From positions 107,031 to 171,030 of the forward strand of contig UCJH01000028.1 in assembly GCA_900472785.1 (NCBI GenBank): a stretch of DNA of 64,000 nt, given 5' to 3'. The notes below the pieces were generated by a model. That model was not told the DNA's origin and ran no database searches. It was given only the letters and a program-made list of their open reading frames with translations. The stretch's first letter is position 1, and the number at the start of each line of letters is the position of its first letter. Source of the DNA: Hyphomicrobiales bacterium (GTDB taxonomy: Bacteria; Pseudomonadota; Alphaproteobacteria; Rhizobiales; Rhizobiaceae). Below, one piece after another: positions 8,608 to 16,307 of this stretch. Both the position numbers and the translations under genes were made by a program.

Positions 8608-9651
8608 ATGTCCCCTGAATTCAACCACCAGCGCCGCCGCTTCTTCGGTATCGCCGCAATGACTGTGGCTGCCGCCGAATTCGGCATGGCCGCGATAGCC
8701 AATGCCCAGTCGTCCGGCGCACCGTCGGGTTCTGCCAACGCGGTAGCGCGCACCTCCTTCGCAGCGTTGAAGCAGATCAAGGCAGGCGTGCTGGATATCG
8801 GATACGCAGAAGCCGGCCCAGCAGATGGTTCCGTCGTCCTGCTGGTTCACGGCTGGCCATACGACATCTACAGCTATGTCGATGTCGCACCGATCCTGGC
8901 TAATGCAGGCTACCGTGTCATCATTCCCTACCTGCGCGGCTACGGCACGACGCGCTTCCTTGTCGACGAGACGCCGCGAAACGGCCAGCAGGCGGCATTG
9001 GCGGCCGACATGATCGCCTTCATGGATGCACTCGGCATCGAAAAGGCGATCCTAGGCGGATATGACTGGGGTGCGCGCACCGTCAATATCATGGCGGCTC
9101 TCTGGCCGGAGCGCTGCAAGGCGATGGTTTCCGTCAGCGGCTATCTGATCGGCAGCCAGGACATCAACCAGAAGCCTTTAGCCCCGAAGGCAGAGCTCTC
9201 CTGGTGGTACCAGTTCTATTTCGCCACCGAGCGCGGCCGGCTCGGCTATGCCGCCAACACGCACGAGTTTGCGAAGCTGATCTGGCAAACGGCCTCGCCA
9301 ACATGGAAATTCGACGACGCGACCTTTGATCGTTCGGCTGCCGCATTCGATAATCCGGACCACGTGGACATCACCATTCATAATTATCGCTGGCGGCTCG
9401 GTCTCGCCGAAGGCGAAGCGAAATACGATGCCTACGAGAAACAGCTGGCGATGGGGCCGATCATCACTGTTCCGACGATCACCATGGAAGGCGATGAAAA
9501 CGCCGCGCCGCATCCGCAGCCATCCTCCTATTCGAAGAGGTTCTCCGGAAGATACGAGCATCGAGATGTAACGGGTGGTATCGGGCATAATTTGCCGCAG
9601 GAAGCGCCGCAAGCGTTCGCCCAGGCCATCCTGGATGTCGCGAAATTCTGA
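8608..9651 (+). CDS. Tat-exported alpha/beta hydrolase, epoxide hydrolase/dehalogenase type
   Basis: This 347-residue protein starts with a twin-arginine signal (QRRRFFGIAAMTVAAAEFG, then ANAQ), so it is exported folded. The hydrolase fold follows: oxyanion motif LVHGWPYD, nucleophile elbow GGYDWGA with Asp rather than Ser, and a late His in GGIGHNLPQEAP. An Asp nucleophile is the mark of epoxide hydrolases and haloalkane dehalogenases. ATG 8608 has GGAGAG 7 nt upstream; in-frame starts at 8467 and 8596 lie in the promoter or lack a better site. It diverges from the dipZ operon and precedes the two-component genes. Confidence 0.85.
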   Translation: MSPEFNHQRRRFFGIAAMTVAAAEFGMAAIANAQSSGAPSGSANAVARTSFAALKQIKAGVLDIGYAEAGPADGSVVLLVHGWPYDIYSYVDVAPILANAGYRVIIPYLRGYGTTRFLVDETPRNGQQAALAADMIAFMDALGIEKAILGGYDWGARTVNIMAALWPERCKAMVSVSGYLIGSQDINQKPLAPKAELSWWYQFYFATERGRLGYAANTHEFAKLIWQTASPTWKFDDATFDRSAAAFDNPDHVDITIHNYRWRLGLAEGEAKYDAYEKQLAMGPIITVPTITMEGDENAAPHPQPSSYSKRFSGRYEHRDVTGGIGHNLPQEAPQAFAQAILDVAKF

Positions 9652-9659
9652 ACCGTCAG

Positions 9660-9693
9660 GCTGCCGCTAGAAAACCCCTTTACTGGCGGCAGC
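9660..9693 (+). terminator. Hairpin after the Tat hydrolase
   Basis: GCTGCCGC and GCGGCAGC form an 8-bp stem around an 18-nt loop, 9 bp after the stop codon. No T run follows, so termination strength is uncertain. Confidence 0.45.
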
Positions 9694-9750
9694 TGACACG
9701 GAACTAATGTCGCCGGAAGTACCGCTGAGTTTGATGTTGAAAGACCAAAG

Positions 9751-10491
9751 ATGGAGCATGTCGACCACATCCTGATCGTCGATGACGACCGTGAAATTCG
9801 CGAGCTGGTATCGAGCTACCTGAAGAAGAACGGGCTTCGGACGACGGTTGCCGCCGACGGCCGTCAGATGCGAAGTTTCTTGGAGACGGGCACAGTCGAT
9901 CTGATCGTGCTCGACGTGATGATGCCGGGCGATGACGGGCTCGTGCTGTGCCGCGAGCTTCGCGCTGGCAAGCACAAGGCGACGCCGGTCATCCTGCTGA
10001 CGGCGCGCGACGACGAGATGGACCGTATCATCGGGCTCGAAATGGGCGCGGATGACTATTTGCCTAAGCCCTTCGCGGCACGAGAGCTTCTCGCCCGCAT
10101 CAAGGCGGTGCTGCGGCGCACCCGAATGCTGCCGCCGAACCTTCAGATCAGCGAGGCAGGGCAACTGCTGACGTTCGGCGACTGGCGGCTTGATACCGTG
10201 GGCCGGCATCTTCTTGACAGGGACGGGACGGAGATCGCGTTGAGCGGTGCGGAATATCGGCTGCTGCGGGTTTTTATCGATCATCCTCAACGTGTGCTAA
10301 ACCGTGACCAGATTCTTAACCTCACGCAGGGCCGCGATGCCGAGCTCTTCGATCGCTCGATCGACCTTCTGGTCAGCCGTCTGCGCCAGCGGCTCGGCGA
10401 TGATGCACGCGAACCGAGCTACATCAAGACGGTGCGGGCCGAAGGCTATGTGTTCTCCGTGCCGGTCGAGATTTCGGTGCCCAGGACATGA
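9751..10491 (+). CDS. OmpR-family response regulator
   Basis: A 246-residue regulator: receiver domain (about 1-120) with the acidic pair in IVDDDREI, phospho-acceptor Asp in LIVLDVMMPG, Thr in LLTARDD and Lys in YLPKPF; then a winged-helix Trans_reg_C DNA-binding domain (about 145-240; EYRLLRVFIDHPQRVLNRDQ, and the RQRLGDD..YIKTVRAEGYVF end). It overlaps the sensor kinase gene by 4 bp (ATGA), so the pair is co-translated. The 10-bp direct repeats found before four neighbouring genes fit the tandem boxes bound by this family; that link is inferred. Confidence 0.93.
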   Translation: MEHVDHILIVDDDREIRELVSSYLKKNGLRTTVAADGRQMRSFLETGTVDLIVLDVMMPGDDGLVLCRELRAGKHKATPVILLTARDDEMDRIIGLEMGADDYLPKPFAARELLARIKAVLRRTRMLPPNLQISEAGQLLTFGDWRLDTVGRHLLDRDGTEIALSGAEYRLLRVFIDHPQRVLNRDQILNLTQGRDAELFDRSIDLLVSRLRQRLGDDAREPSYIKTVRAEGYVFSVPVEISVPRT

Positions 10492-11807
10492 GTGAGGGCG
10501 GCAAGTCCCGTTTCGGCTGGTGGCCAAGCACGCTACGATCGCGCCTGTTTGTCATCTTGTTTGCCGGATTGGCAGTTGCCTATGGCCTGTCTTTCAGCGT
10601 TCTTTTTGCAGAGCGCTACATGTCGGCCAAGGCCGTCATGCTCGGGACATTGGAAAGCGATCTGGCAACATCTATTGCCGTCATCGACCGACTTCCCGCC
10701 AACGAGCGGGCCGAATGGCTGGATCGCCTTAGTCGTGGCAGCTATCGCCTTGTTCTTGGGCCTGGTCTTCCCGGTGTGCCGGACATGTCCGGCCGCGGAG
10801 CGGAGATCGCGAAACGAATAGAGGAGGCGGCTGGCAAGAGGTTTCCGCTCCGCGTCGAAGCTATTCCCGGTGACGACACGCGGCTGCAAGGACACCTGAC
10901 GCTTTCCGACGGTTCGCCGCTCACCATCGATGTAACGCCGCGCGGCGTCATGCCGTTGGCCGAATGGCTGCCCTATGTCTTTGCCGCACAGATGGTGCTG
11001 CTGATCCTCTGCACCTGGTTTGCGGTGCGCCAGGCAGTTAGCCCGCTTGGCGAACTGGCGGCCGCCGCAGATGCACTCGATCCCAACAATAGGGGGTCTC
11101 CATTGAGCGAGAGTGGGCCGAGCGAGGTCGCCAATGCGGCGCGCGCCTTCAACGCCATGCGCGACCGTATCGCCCATTACCTGGAAGAACGCGTGCAGAT
11201 TCTCGCGGCAATCTCGCACGACCTGCAGACGCCGATCACGCGCATGCGCCTACGCGCCGACATGGCGGAAGATAGCCCCGAAAAGGACAAGCTGATCAGC
11301 GATCTGCGCGAGATCGGGCGGCTGGTGCAGGACGGTATCGCCTATGCGCGCAGTTCGCACGGCAATGGCGAAAACACTTCCCGTATCGATCTTGCTTCCT
11401 TCATCGACAGTATTGCCTACGATTATCAGGACACCGGCAAGGCGGTCACGGTTGCAGGCATCGTCCACGGCACGGTCGTTACGAAACCGCATGCGTTGCG
11501 GCGTATCCTGACCAACTTTATCGACAACGCTCTCAAGTTTGCGGGGACTGCCGAGATCAGCGTCGAACGGACGGGCGAAGGAAATGCCATCATTACGGTG
11601 AGCGACCGTGGTCCAGGTATTCCGGACGACAAGCTGGAGGCCGCCATGCAGCCATTCTACCGGATCGAGACTTCGCGCAATCGCGACACAGGGGGCACAG
11701 GGCTTGGCCTGGCCATCGCCCAGCAGCTTTCCGTCTCTATCGGCGGTGCAGTGCGGATCTACAATCGCCCCAGCGGAGGTCTTGCCGCAGAGATATCACT
11801 GCCCTGA
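10488..11807 (+). CDS. Membrane sensor histidine kinase
   Basis: A 439-residue kinase partner of the preceding regulator. Two membrane helices (about 18-40 and 160-182) enclose a periplasmic sensor of about 120 residues; a HAMP domain (about 183-235) is followed by HisKA with the phospho-accepting His in AISHDLQTPITRMRL and by HATPase_c with N box (FIDNALKFAG), G1 (DRGPGIPDD) and G2 (GGTGLGLAIAQQL). The periplasmic domain carries few Cys, so a direct thiol sensor is not obvious. Surrounding genes suggest a cell-envelope redox or reactive-electrophile signal, which is inference. Confidence 0.93.
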   Translation: MSEGGKSRFGWWPSTLRSRLFVILFAGLAVAYGLSFSVLFAERYMSAKAVMLGTLESDLATSIAVIDRLPANERAEWLDRLSRGSYRLVLGPGLPGVPDMSGRGAEIAKRIEEAAGKRFPLRVEAIPGDDTRLQGHLTLSDGSPLTIDVTPRGVMPLAEWLPYVFAAQMVLLILCTWFAVRQAVSPLGELAAAADALDPNNRGSPLSESGPSEVANAARAFNAMRDRIAHYLEERVQILAAISHDLQTPITRMRLRADMAEDSPEKDKLISDLREIGRLVQDGIAYARSSHGNGENTSRIDLASFIDSIAYDYQDTGKAVTVAGIVHGTVVTKPHALRRILTNFIDNALKFAGTAEISVERTGEGNAIITVSDRGPGIPDDKLEAAMQPFYRIETSRNRDTGGTGLGLAIAQQLSVSIGGAVRIYNRPSGGLAAEISLP

Positions 11808-11851
11808 AGAATGCCCGGTTTCGTTGTGCATTTTGTACGAAAAGGTAGCTC

Positions 11852-11910
11852 GGTACGCGGCTGCTACGCTCGGATACAATTCCGACCTTTTCGAAAACAT
11901 GTCGGATACA
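11852..11910 (+). promoter_or_regulatory. Shared tandem-repeat promoter element, ohr
   Basis: Three G-n-TAC repeats stand at 10-11 bp steps: GGTAC (11852), GCTAC (11863), GATAC (11873), followed by AATTCCG and, 41 nt after GCTAC, GGATAC (11904). The last two repeats and GGATAC match three other promoters in the island. The element ends 64 bp before the ohr start. Confidence 0.58.
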
Positions 11911-11973
11911 TCGAGGCTGCAAAACACTCTCGTCAACAACGTCGCTCTATGCGACAGAACGAAGGAGTGTCCC

Positions 11974-12390
11974 ATGACGACGATCGAGAAGGTCCTCTAT
12001 ACCGGCAAGACCCATACCACCGGCGGTCGCGACGGCGCGGCGCGCAGCGATGATGCTCAGCTTGACGTCAAGCTTTCGCCTCCCGGCAGTGGCAAGCCCG
12101 GGACCAATCCCGAGCAACTCTTTGCCGCCGGCTGGTCCGCCTGCTTCATCGGTGCTCTGGGCATTGCGGCCGGCAAGCGCAAGATCCGGTTGCCGGCCGA
12201 GACCGCCATCGACGCCGAAGTTGATCTCGGCTTGACCGGAGATGCCTATGGCCTGCAGGCGCGCTTGAACATCAACCTGCCGGGCATTGATCCGGAACTG
12301 GCGCGCGCGCTGGTCGAGGAAGCCCACCAGACCTGCCCCTATTCGAAAGCTACGCGAGGCAACATCTCGGTCGAGCTGAAGCTTGCCTGA
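11974..12390 (+). CDS. ohr: Organic hydroperoxide resistance protein, Ohr/OsmC family
   Basis: A 138-residue OsmC-fold thiol peroxidase. The two redox cysteines of Ohr are in place: the peroxidatic Cys in GWSACFIGAL and the resolving Cys in HQTCPYSKATRGN, with the N-terminal LYTGKTHTTGGRDG typical of Ohr. It reduces organic hydroperoxides with dihydrolipoyl-type thiols (family knowledge). ATG 11974 follows AAGGAGTG. A longer open frame from 11608 overlaps the kinase and is not meaningful. It carries the best copy of the shared promoter element and no MarR-type OhrR gene lies beside it, which suggests control by the neighbouring two-component system. Confidence 0.92.
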   Translation: MTTIEKVLYTGKTHTTGGRDGAARSDDAQLDVKLSPPGSGKPGTNPEQLFAAGWSACFIGALGIAAGKRKIRLPAETAIDAEVDLGLTGDAYGLQARLNINLPGIDPELARALVEEAHQTCPYSKATRGNISVELKLA

Positions 12391-12418
12391 GCAGACTCGC
12401 AAATCCATGGAGTGTACA

Positions 12419-12544
12419 ATGAAACGCCTGATCGTTGGCATGCTGGCGCTCGCCGTCTTTGCGGCGCCTTGCGTCTATGACGTGTTTTCGCCTGAACCAT
12501 CGCCCATTGACGCGCTGGCCACGGCCGTCGGTCTTCAAGGGTAG
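12419..12544 (+). CDS. Small exported peptide, unknown
   Basis: A 41-residue ORF (MKRLIVGMLALAVFAAP, then Cys-Val-Tyr) that looks like a signal peptide followed by a very short tail ending DALATAVGLQG. It lies 28 bp after ohr, has a GGAG about 9 nt before ATG, and is followed by a strong terminator, so it is the last gene of the ohr transcript. The Cys after AAP could be a lipid-attachment site, but the lipobox is poor. Function unknown. Confidence 0.6.
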   Translation: MKRLIVGMLALAVFAAPCVYDVFSPEPSPIDALATAVGLQG

Positions 12545-12560
12545 ATAGACCGGAAACCGG

Positions 12561-12594
12561 AAAAGGAGCGACTGCGGAAACAGTCGCTCCTTTT
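12561..12594 (+). terminator. Rho-independent terminator after ohr
   Basis: AAAAGGAGCGACTG and CAGTCGCTCCTTTT form a 14-bp stem with a 6-nt loop and a U tract. It serves the ohr transcript and, being symmetrical, could also stop transcription of the minus strand. Confidence 0.88.
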
Positions 12595-12687
12595 GCCATC
12601 AGGACTTGTCGGCGTTGTCCTTGAGCAGCGCAGCAGCCTCCAGCGCCGAGGGATCAGCTCTGAGAAGAAGGTAGTCGAGCATTGATT

Positions 12688-12957
12688 TCAAGCTCGGATC
12701 GCAAAGAGCAGCCGCATCAGCAGGCCCGTCGTGTTCATCTCATTCTGGCTGACCATTCCGTCGCCGTCGTGGTCCATGCGTTCGCTGTAGTCGATGGTGG
12801 GTTTTCCCTGTTCGTCCGTGGCGACGCCGGGTTTTAGGATCTCATTGAATGTCTTGAATTCATCAGAATTGAGTTTCCCATCTCCGTTTCTGTCCAGTTT
12901 TGCAAACGCATTGTTGAGCATCTGCGACAGGGGATTGGTGTTGTTGATCGACGTCAC
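12688..12957 (-). CDS. EF-hand calcium-binding protein
   Basis: An 89-residue protein with two EF-hand loops: DRNGDGKLNSDEF (about 22-34) and DHDGDGMVSQNEM (about 62-74), each with acidic ligands at positions 1, 3, 5 and 12 except the second, whose position 12 is Glu in NEM. No signal peptide is visible, so it is probably cytoplasmic. Calcium buffering or signalling is possible; partner unknown. It ends before a 90-bp spacer that contains only a short minus-strand frame of doubtful status. Confidence 0.75.
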   Translation of the reverse strand: MTSINNTNPLSQMLNNAFAKLDRNGDGKLNSDEFKTFNEILKPGVATDEQGKPTIDYSERMDHDGDGMVSQNEMNTTGLLMRLLFAIRA

Positions 12958-13046
12958 GATTTCTTATCTCCGGTCAGTGGGATTTGGGTGTCATGGCAGT
13001 TTTGGAAGATGGCCATCGGCTTTCGACGAAGCGACGGCAATTGGCT

Positions 13047-14030
13047 TCATCGGGCTGGCGGACAGGCTATCAGCAGCAGCTTGCCGGTCGTGCGGCGGCT
13101 TGCCATGTCAGCATGCGCCCTTGCAGCGTCGGTCAGGGGATAGCTCCCGCCTATGCTGACTTTGAGCAACCCGTCTTGGATCCAATCGAAAAGCTGCCGA
13201 GTACGAGCGCGAAGGAGTTCGGGAGTTTGGATGTGGTCTGAAAAGACCGCGTAGCCGATCTTGATGCTTTTCGGCAGGCTTATGATCTCCAGAGATCCGG
13301 GCCCTCCGAGCACTGGGCCATACCAGCAGAACGTACCTGACCGGCGAAGAGCGTCGAGCGAGCCTTTGAAGGTCCTTGGGCCGGAGCCGTCATAGACGAC
13401 ATCGACGCCTTTGCCCTCAGTCAGGCGCAGGACTTCTTCAGCGAAGTCTCCCTCCGTGTCTACGACAACGGCCTCGGCCCCCGCCTGCTTGGCAATTTCG
13501 ACCTTGTCGCGGGATGAAACGCGACCAATAACACGCCCGCCTCTCAACTTGATGATCTGTGTCAGCAACAGGCCGACACCGCCAGCTGCTGCATGGACAA
13601 GTGCCGTGTCCCTGGGGCGCACGGGATAAAAATCGGTCGCGAAATGGCTGGCGGTCAATCCCTGCATCATGAGCGATGCCGCGGTTTGGTCGTCAATATA
13701 TTCGGGGATATTTACCAGCGCCGCCGCCGGGATCGATATACGCTCGGCATAGCTTCCCGGGGCGTAAACCCAGGCGACGCGATCCCCAATTGCAAACTCG
13801 GTCACGCCTTCACCGAGAGCAAGCACGCGTCCGGCGCCTTCAACCCCAAGTATTTTCGGGTTTGCGATTTCCGTCCAAGCCATGCCCTGGCGAACACCAA
13901 TGTCCATGAAGTTCACGCCCGCCACAGCGATTTGGACGAGAACATGTCCAAGCGTTGCGACTGGCTCAGGATGGTTCACGACTTCGATGACATCGGTATC
14001 CCCGATGCTGTTCATGACAACAGCTTTCAT
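13047..14030 (-). CDS. Quinone oxidoreductase-like MDR protein
   Basis: The 327-residue protein is a zinc-free medium-chain reductase: GroES-like N-terminal domain (about 1-125; GVNFMDIGVRQG, and GVEGAGRVLALGEGV) and a Rossmann domain with VHAAAGGVGLLLTQIIKLRG for NADPH. It would reduce quinones or enones. ATG 14030 begins the conserved MKAVVMNSIG; the frame to 14159 is nonhomologous. It lies 52 bp after the TetR gene on the same strand, with one of two matching putative operators in between, so it is probably the repressor's target. Confidence 0.88.
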   Translation of the reverse strand: MKAVVMNSIGDTDVIEVVNHPEPVATLGHVLVQIAVAGVNFMDIGVRQGMAWTEIANPKILGVEGAGRVLALGEGVTEFAIGDRVAWVYAPGSYAERISIPAAALVNIPEYIDDQTAASLMMQGLTASHFATDFYPVRPRDTALVHAAAGGVGLLLTQIIKLRGGRVIGRVSSRDKVEIAKQAGAEAVVVDTEGDFAEEVLRLTEGKGVDVVYDGSGPRTFKGSLDALRRSGTFCWYGPVLGGPGSLEIISLPKSIKIGYAVFSDHIQTPELLRARTRQLFDWIQDGLLKVSIGGSYPLTDAARAHADMASRRTTGKLLLIACPPAR

Positions 14031-14040
14031 TTGCAGTCCT

Positions 14041-14064
14041 TTCTTGACTGATTGTTCCAGAATT
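14041..14064 (-). promoter_or_regulatory. Putative TetR operator before the quinone oxidoreductase
   Basis: On the minus strand this reads AATTCTGGAA, 2 nt, ATC, 1 nt, GTCAAGAA. It matches 21 of 24 positions of the site upstream of the tetR gene (14664-14687) and is an imperfect palindrome with TTCTGGA and TTCTTGA arms. Confidence 0.55.
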
Positions 14065-14082
14065 GAATAAAATTTTTTGCCG

Positions 14083-14649
14083 CTATGCGATGGCGCGGAG
14101 GGCCAATTGCCCGAGCGATGCGAGTTGGTCATGGCCGGCTCCTCCGCGCGCAGCGACACGGATTCCGGTAATACTGGCGAAGAGGAAATCTATGACGGCA
14201 TCTGCCGCCAACGAGCTATCCACGTCGCCGGTCTCCTGCGCCTGTCTGATTCGTTCACGTGCTGCTCGTCTTAAGCGATGATCGGCGGCGCGATGGACCT
14301 GTGCGAGGTCTGGCCGACTCTGGCCAAATTCGCAGATTGAATTGACGCCGAGGCAAGCCTGGGTCGCGGTTGCGACGACCCGATCGATCATCGCTGCCAT
14401 ACCGTCAATAGCTCGCGGCTTGCCGCGCAGCATCGCGATATGCGCATCAGTTTCCTCGGATGCATAGCGTTCCACCGCGAGGCGATACAGCCCCCACTTG
14501 TCCCCGAAAGTGTCATAAAGGCTTTGTCTGCCGATTTTCATCGCCTGCACCAGCATTTCGGTCGACGTTCCTTCGAAGCCGTGCTCTCGAAATATAGCGA
14601 CTGCTGCATCCAGTGCCTTGTCGCTGTCGAACTCTTTTATCCTTGCCAT
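14083..14649 (-). CDS. TetR/AcrR-family repressor
   Basis: A 188-residue regulator with the TetR_N helix-turn-helix at about 10-55 (ALDAAVAIFREHGFEGTSTEML, then MKIGRQSLYDTFGDKWGLY) and a variable C-terminal effector domain. ATG 14649 is preferred to a TTG three codons upstream. It is the first gene of a two-gene unit with the quinone oxidoreductase. Two near-identical palindromic sites, one before each gene, support autoregulation and control of the reductase; the inducer is unknown. Confidence 0.88.
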   Translation of the reverse strand: MARIKEFDSDKALDAAVAIFREHGFEGTSTEMLVQAMKIGRQSLYDTFGDKWGLYRLAVERYASEETDAHIAMLRGKPRAIDGMAAMIDRVVATATQACLGVNSICEFGQSRPDLAQVHRAADHRLRRAARERIRQAQETGDVDSSLAADAVIDFLFASITGIRVAARGGAGHDQLASLGQLALRAIA

Positions 14650-14663
14650 GCAAGCCAAATAGG

Positions 14664-14687
14664 AATTCTGGAATGATCTGTCAAGAA
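14664..14687 (-). promoter_or_regulatory. Putative TetR operator before tetR
   Basis: The plus strand reads AATTCTGGAATGATC then TGTCAAGAA, ending 15 bp before the tetR start. It matches the site at 14041-14064 on the opposite strand at 21 of 24 positions. Confidence 0.55.
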
Positions 14688-14809
14688 TGAATTCTACGGC
14701 AAAGTGTCTGCCGCCGGCGTGGACTAGGCCGATGTTCGATGCCTTTCAAGCCGATAGGAGGTCGGAAAGCGGCCTCCTATCGTACGACAGTTTTACAGGA
14801 CGACCGTCT

Positions 14810-15646
14810 TCAGTAATTAGCGGCGAAGTCGGTCGACACCGAGACCGTGCGCCATTCGGAGAGAATGGCAGCGTCTTGTGCGTGCTTTTTCTCGATTGCT
14901 GCGACCGTGTCGCTACCGAGCGGCAGACGCACCGGCGGATTGGGGGCATCAGTAAAGGCGATGAGCGCTTCTGCTAGCTTTTGAGGGTCGCCAGGTTGGT
15001 GATGGCTGAGACCGGCTGCTATCGTGCGCACCTTGCCGACGGTTTCTGCATAATCGCCGATGATGTTGTCGCTGACCGACAAGGACGAGCTGTCGAGGAA
15101 GTCGGTGCGGAAATAACCGGGCTCTACGACGGTGACATGGATGCCAAGCGGTGCGAGTTCGTCATGCAGCGCTTCGCTCAAGCCCTCGACGGCAAATTTC
15201 GTCGAGGAGTAGACGCCGAAGCCGGCCGCGCCGCGATAGCCGCCGATCGATGAAATATTCAGGATGCGGCCGGAACGCGCCTGACGCATCGAGGGCAGGA
15301 CGGCGCGGGTCACGTTGAGGAGGCCAAAGACATTGGTGCGATAGACGGCCTCGATCTCAGCCACGGTTGCTTCTTCGACTGCACCCATCAATCCGAACCC
15401 GGCATTGTTGAGCAGGATATCGATGCGGCCGAAGCGCTCGATCGCTGCTTCCACGGCTGCGGTCGCCTGGCTGTGGTCGGTCACGTCGAGGGCGACCGGA
15501 AGCAGGTTGGGGTGTTCGCCGAACCGCTCGGTGATCGCCTTTGGATTGCGGGCGGTGGCGATGACGGCATCGCCCTTTGCAAGAGCACGCGTCGTGATGA
15601 GGGCGCCAAAGCCGCGTGAGGCGCCGGTGATGAACCAGATTTTCAT
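14810..15646 (-). CDS. Short-chain dehydrogenase/reductase
   Basis: The 278-residue protein is a classical SDR: cofactor motif TGASRGFG near the N terminus, NNAGFG, catalytic Ser in ISSIGG, Tyr and Lys in YSSTKFAVEG, then PGYFRTDF. An Asn-Ala-Gly and basic residues after the first strand (ATARNP) favour NADP(H). It starts at ATG 15646 with MKIWFITGASRG. It follows the VOC gene by 82 bp on the same strand. Substrate unknown. Confidence 0.88.
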   Translation of the reverse strand: MKIWFITGASRGFGALITTRALAKGDAVIATARNPKAITERFGEHPNLLPVALDVTDHSQATAAVEAAIERFGRIDILLNNAGFGLMGAVEEATVAEIEAVYRTNVFGLLNVTRAVLPSMRQARSGRILNISSIGGYRGAAGFGVYSSTKFAVEGLSEALHDELAPLGIHVTVVEPGYFRTDFLDSSSLSVSDNIIGDYAETVGKVRTIAAGLSHHQPGDPQKLAEALIAFTDAPNPPVRLPLGSDTVAAIEKKHAQDAAILSEWRTVSVSTDFAANY

Positions 15647-15728
15647 GGAGATGTTCCTTGATGTTCGATGAGATAGGGAGAGGTTGTCTGGCCACCGCGA
15701 TGTCGGGATGGCCAACCGGGTGGAAGGG

Positions 15729-16190
15729 TCACGGCAGGATTTCTGCCAGCTCGATCAGATTGCCGAAGGGATCGCAGAAGAAGGCGAGGCGACGGCTGAT
15801 CGCCAGCAGTTCGAACGGCTCGGTGACAATGGTGACGCCTCGCGCACGCAGTTCCTCGACGGTGGCGTCAACGCTCGCGACAATCAGGCAGAAATGATGG
15901 TAGCCGGCATATTTGAGACTGTCGCCGAGATCGGTATAGGGTCGCACGTCTGCCGGCGACGGATCACCGCCTCCAAGGATTTCCACATAGAAGTGGTCGT
16001 CGGTGGCAGGTGCGAGATAGGCGAGTTGCTCGTCGGCATAGTCCCATTCGGCGACGACACGAAAGTCGAGCTTCTCGACATACCAGCGCTTGACGGTTTC
16101 GAGGTCCGGCGTGCGGACGGCGACGTGATGACCGCGCATGTCGGCGAAAGGCGATGCAGTGTTGTGGGCGGGAGGAATGAAATCGGCCAT
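15729..16190 (-). CDS. VOC (glyoxalase/bleomycin-resistance) family protein
   Basis: A 153-residue protein with one vicinal-oxygen-chelate domain: first metal-binding His in MRGHHVAVRTPDLE, YVEKLDF, then GYHHFCLIVASVD and the closing Glu in DPFGNLIELAEI. It could be a lyase, dioxygenase or antibiotic-binding protein; the sequence does not decide. ATG 16190 was chosen because homology begins there. It diverges from a LysR regulator gene 117 bp away and precedes the SDR gene in a two-gene unit. Confidence 0.83.
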   Translation of the reverse strand: MADFIPPAHNTASPFADMRGHHVAVRTPDLETVKRWYVEKLDFRVVAEWDYADEQLAYLAPATDDHFYVEILGGGDPSPADVRPYTDLGDSLKYAGYHHFCLIVASVDATVEELRARGVTIVTEPFELLAISRRLAFFCDPFGNLIELAEILP

Positions 16191-16255
16191 TGCCTTGTCT
16201 CCTGTCTTGTTCGGCACCAGCGCCGGTTCACGAGGAGAAATCTGGACCTTTTCGA

Positions 16256-16278
16256 GATTAAGAATTAGAGAGATAATC
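16256..16278. promoter_or_regulatory. Putative LysR box
   Basis: GATTA, 13 nt, TAATC is an interrupted palindrome containing a T-N11-A core, in the 117-bp region between the divergent VOC and LysR genes. Its position 30 bp before the lysR start fits autoregulation and control of the VOC/SDR pair. Confidence 0.4.
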
Positions 16279-16307
16279 TTCTTCTCAATGATGAGTGAGA
16301 TTTGACA

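Noticed and set aside
12600-12683. A 27-codon minus-strand ORF after the ohr terminator
   Set aside because: Too short, with no ribosome site; could equally be the eroded tail of another gene.
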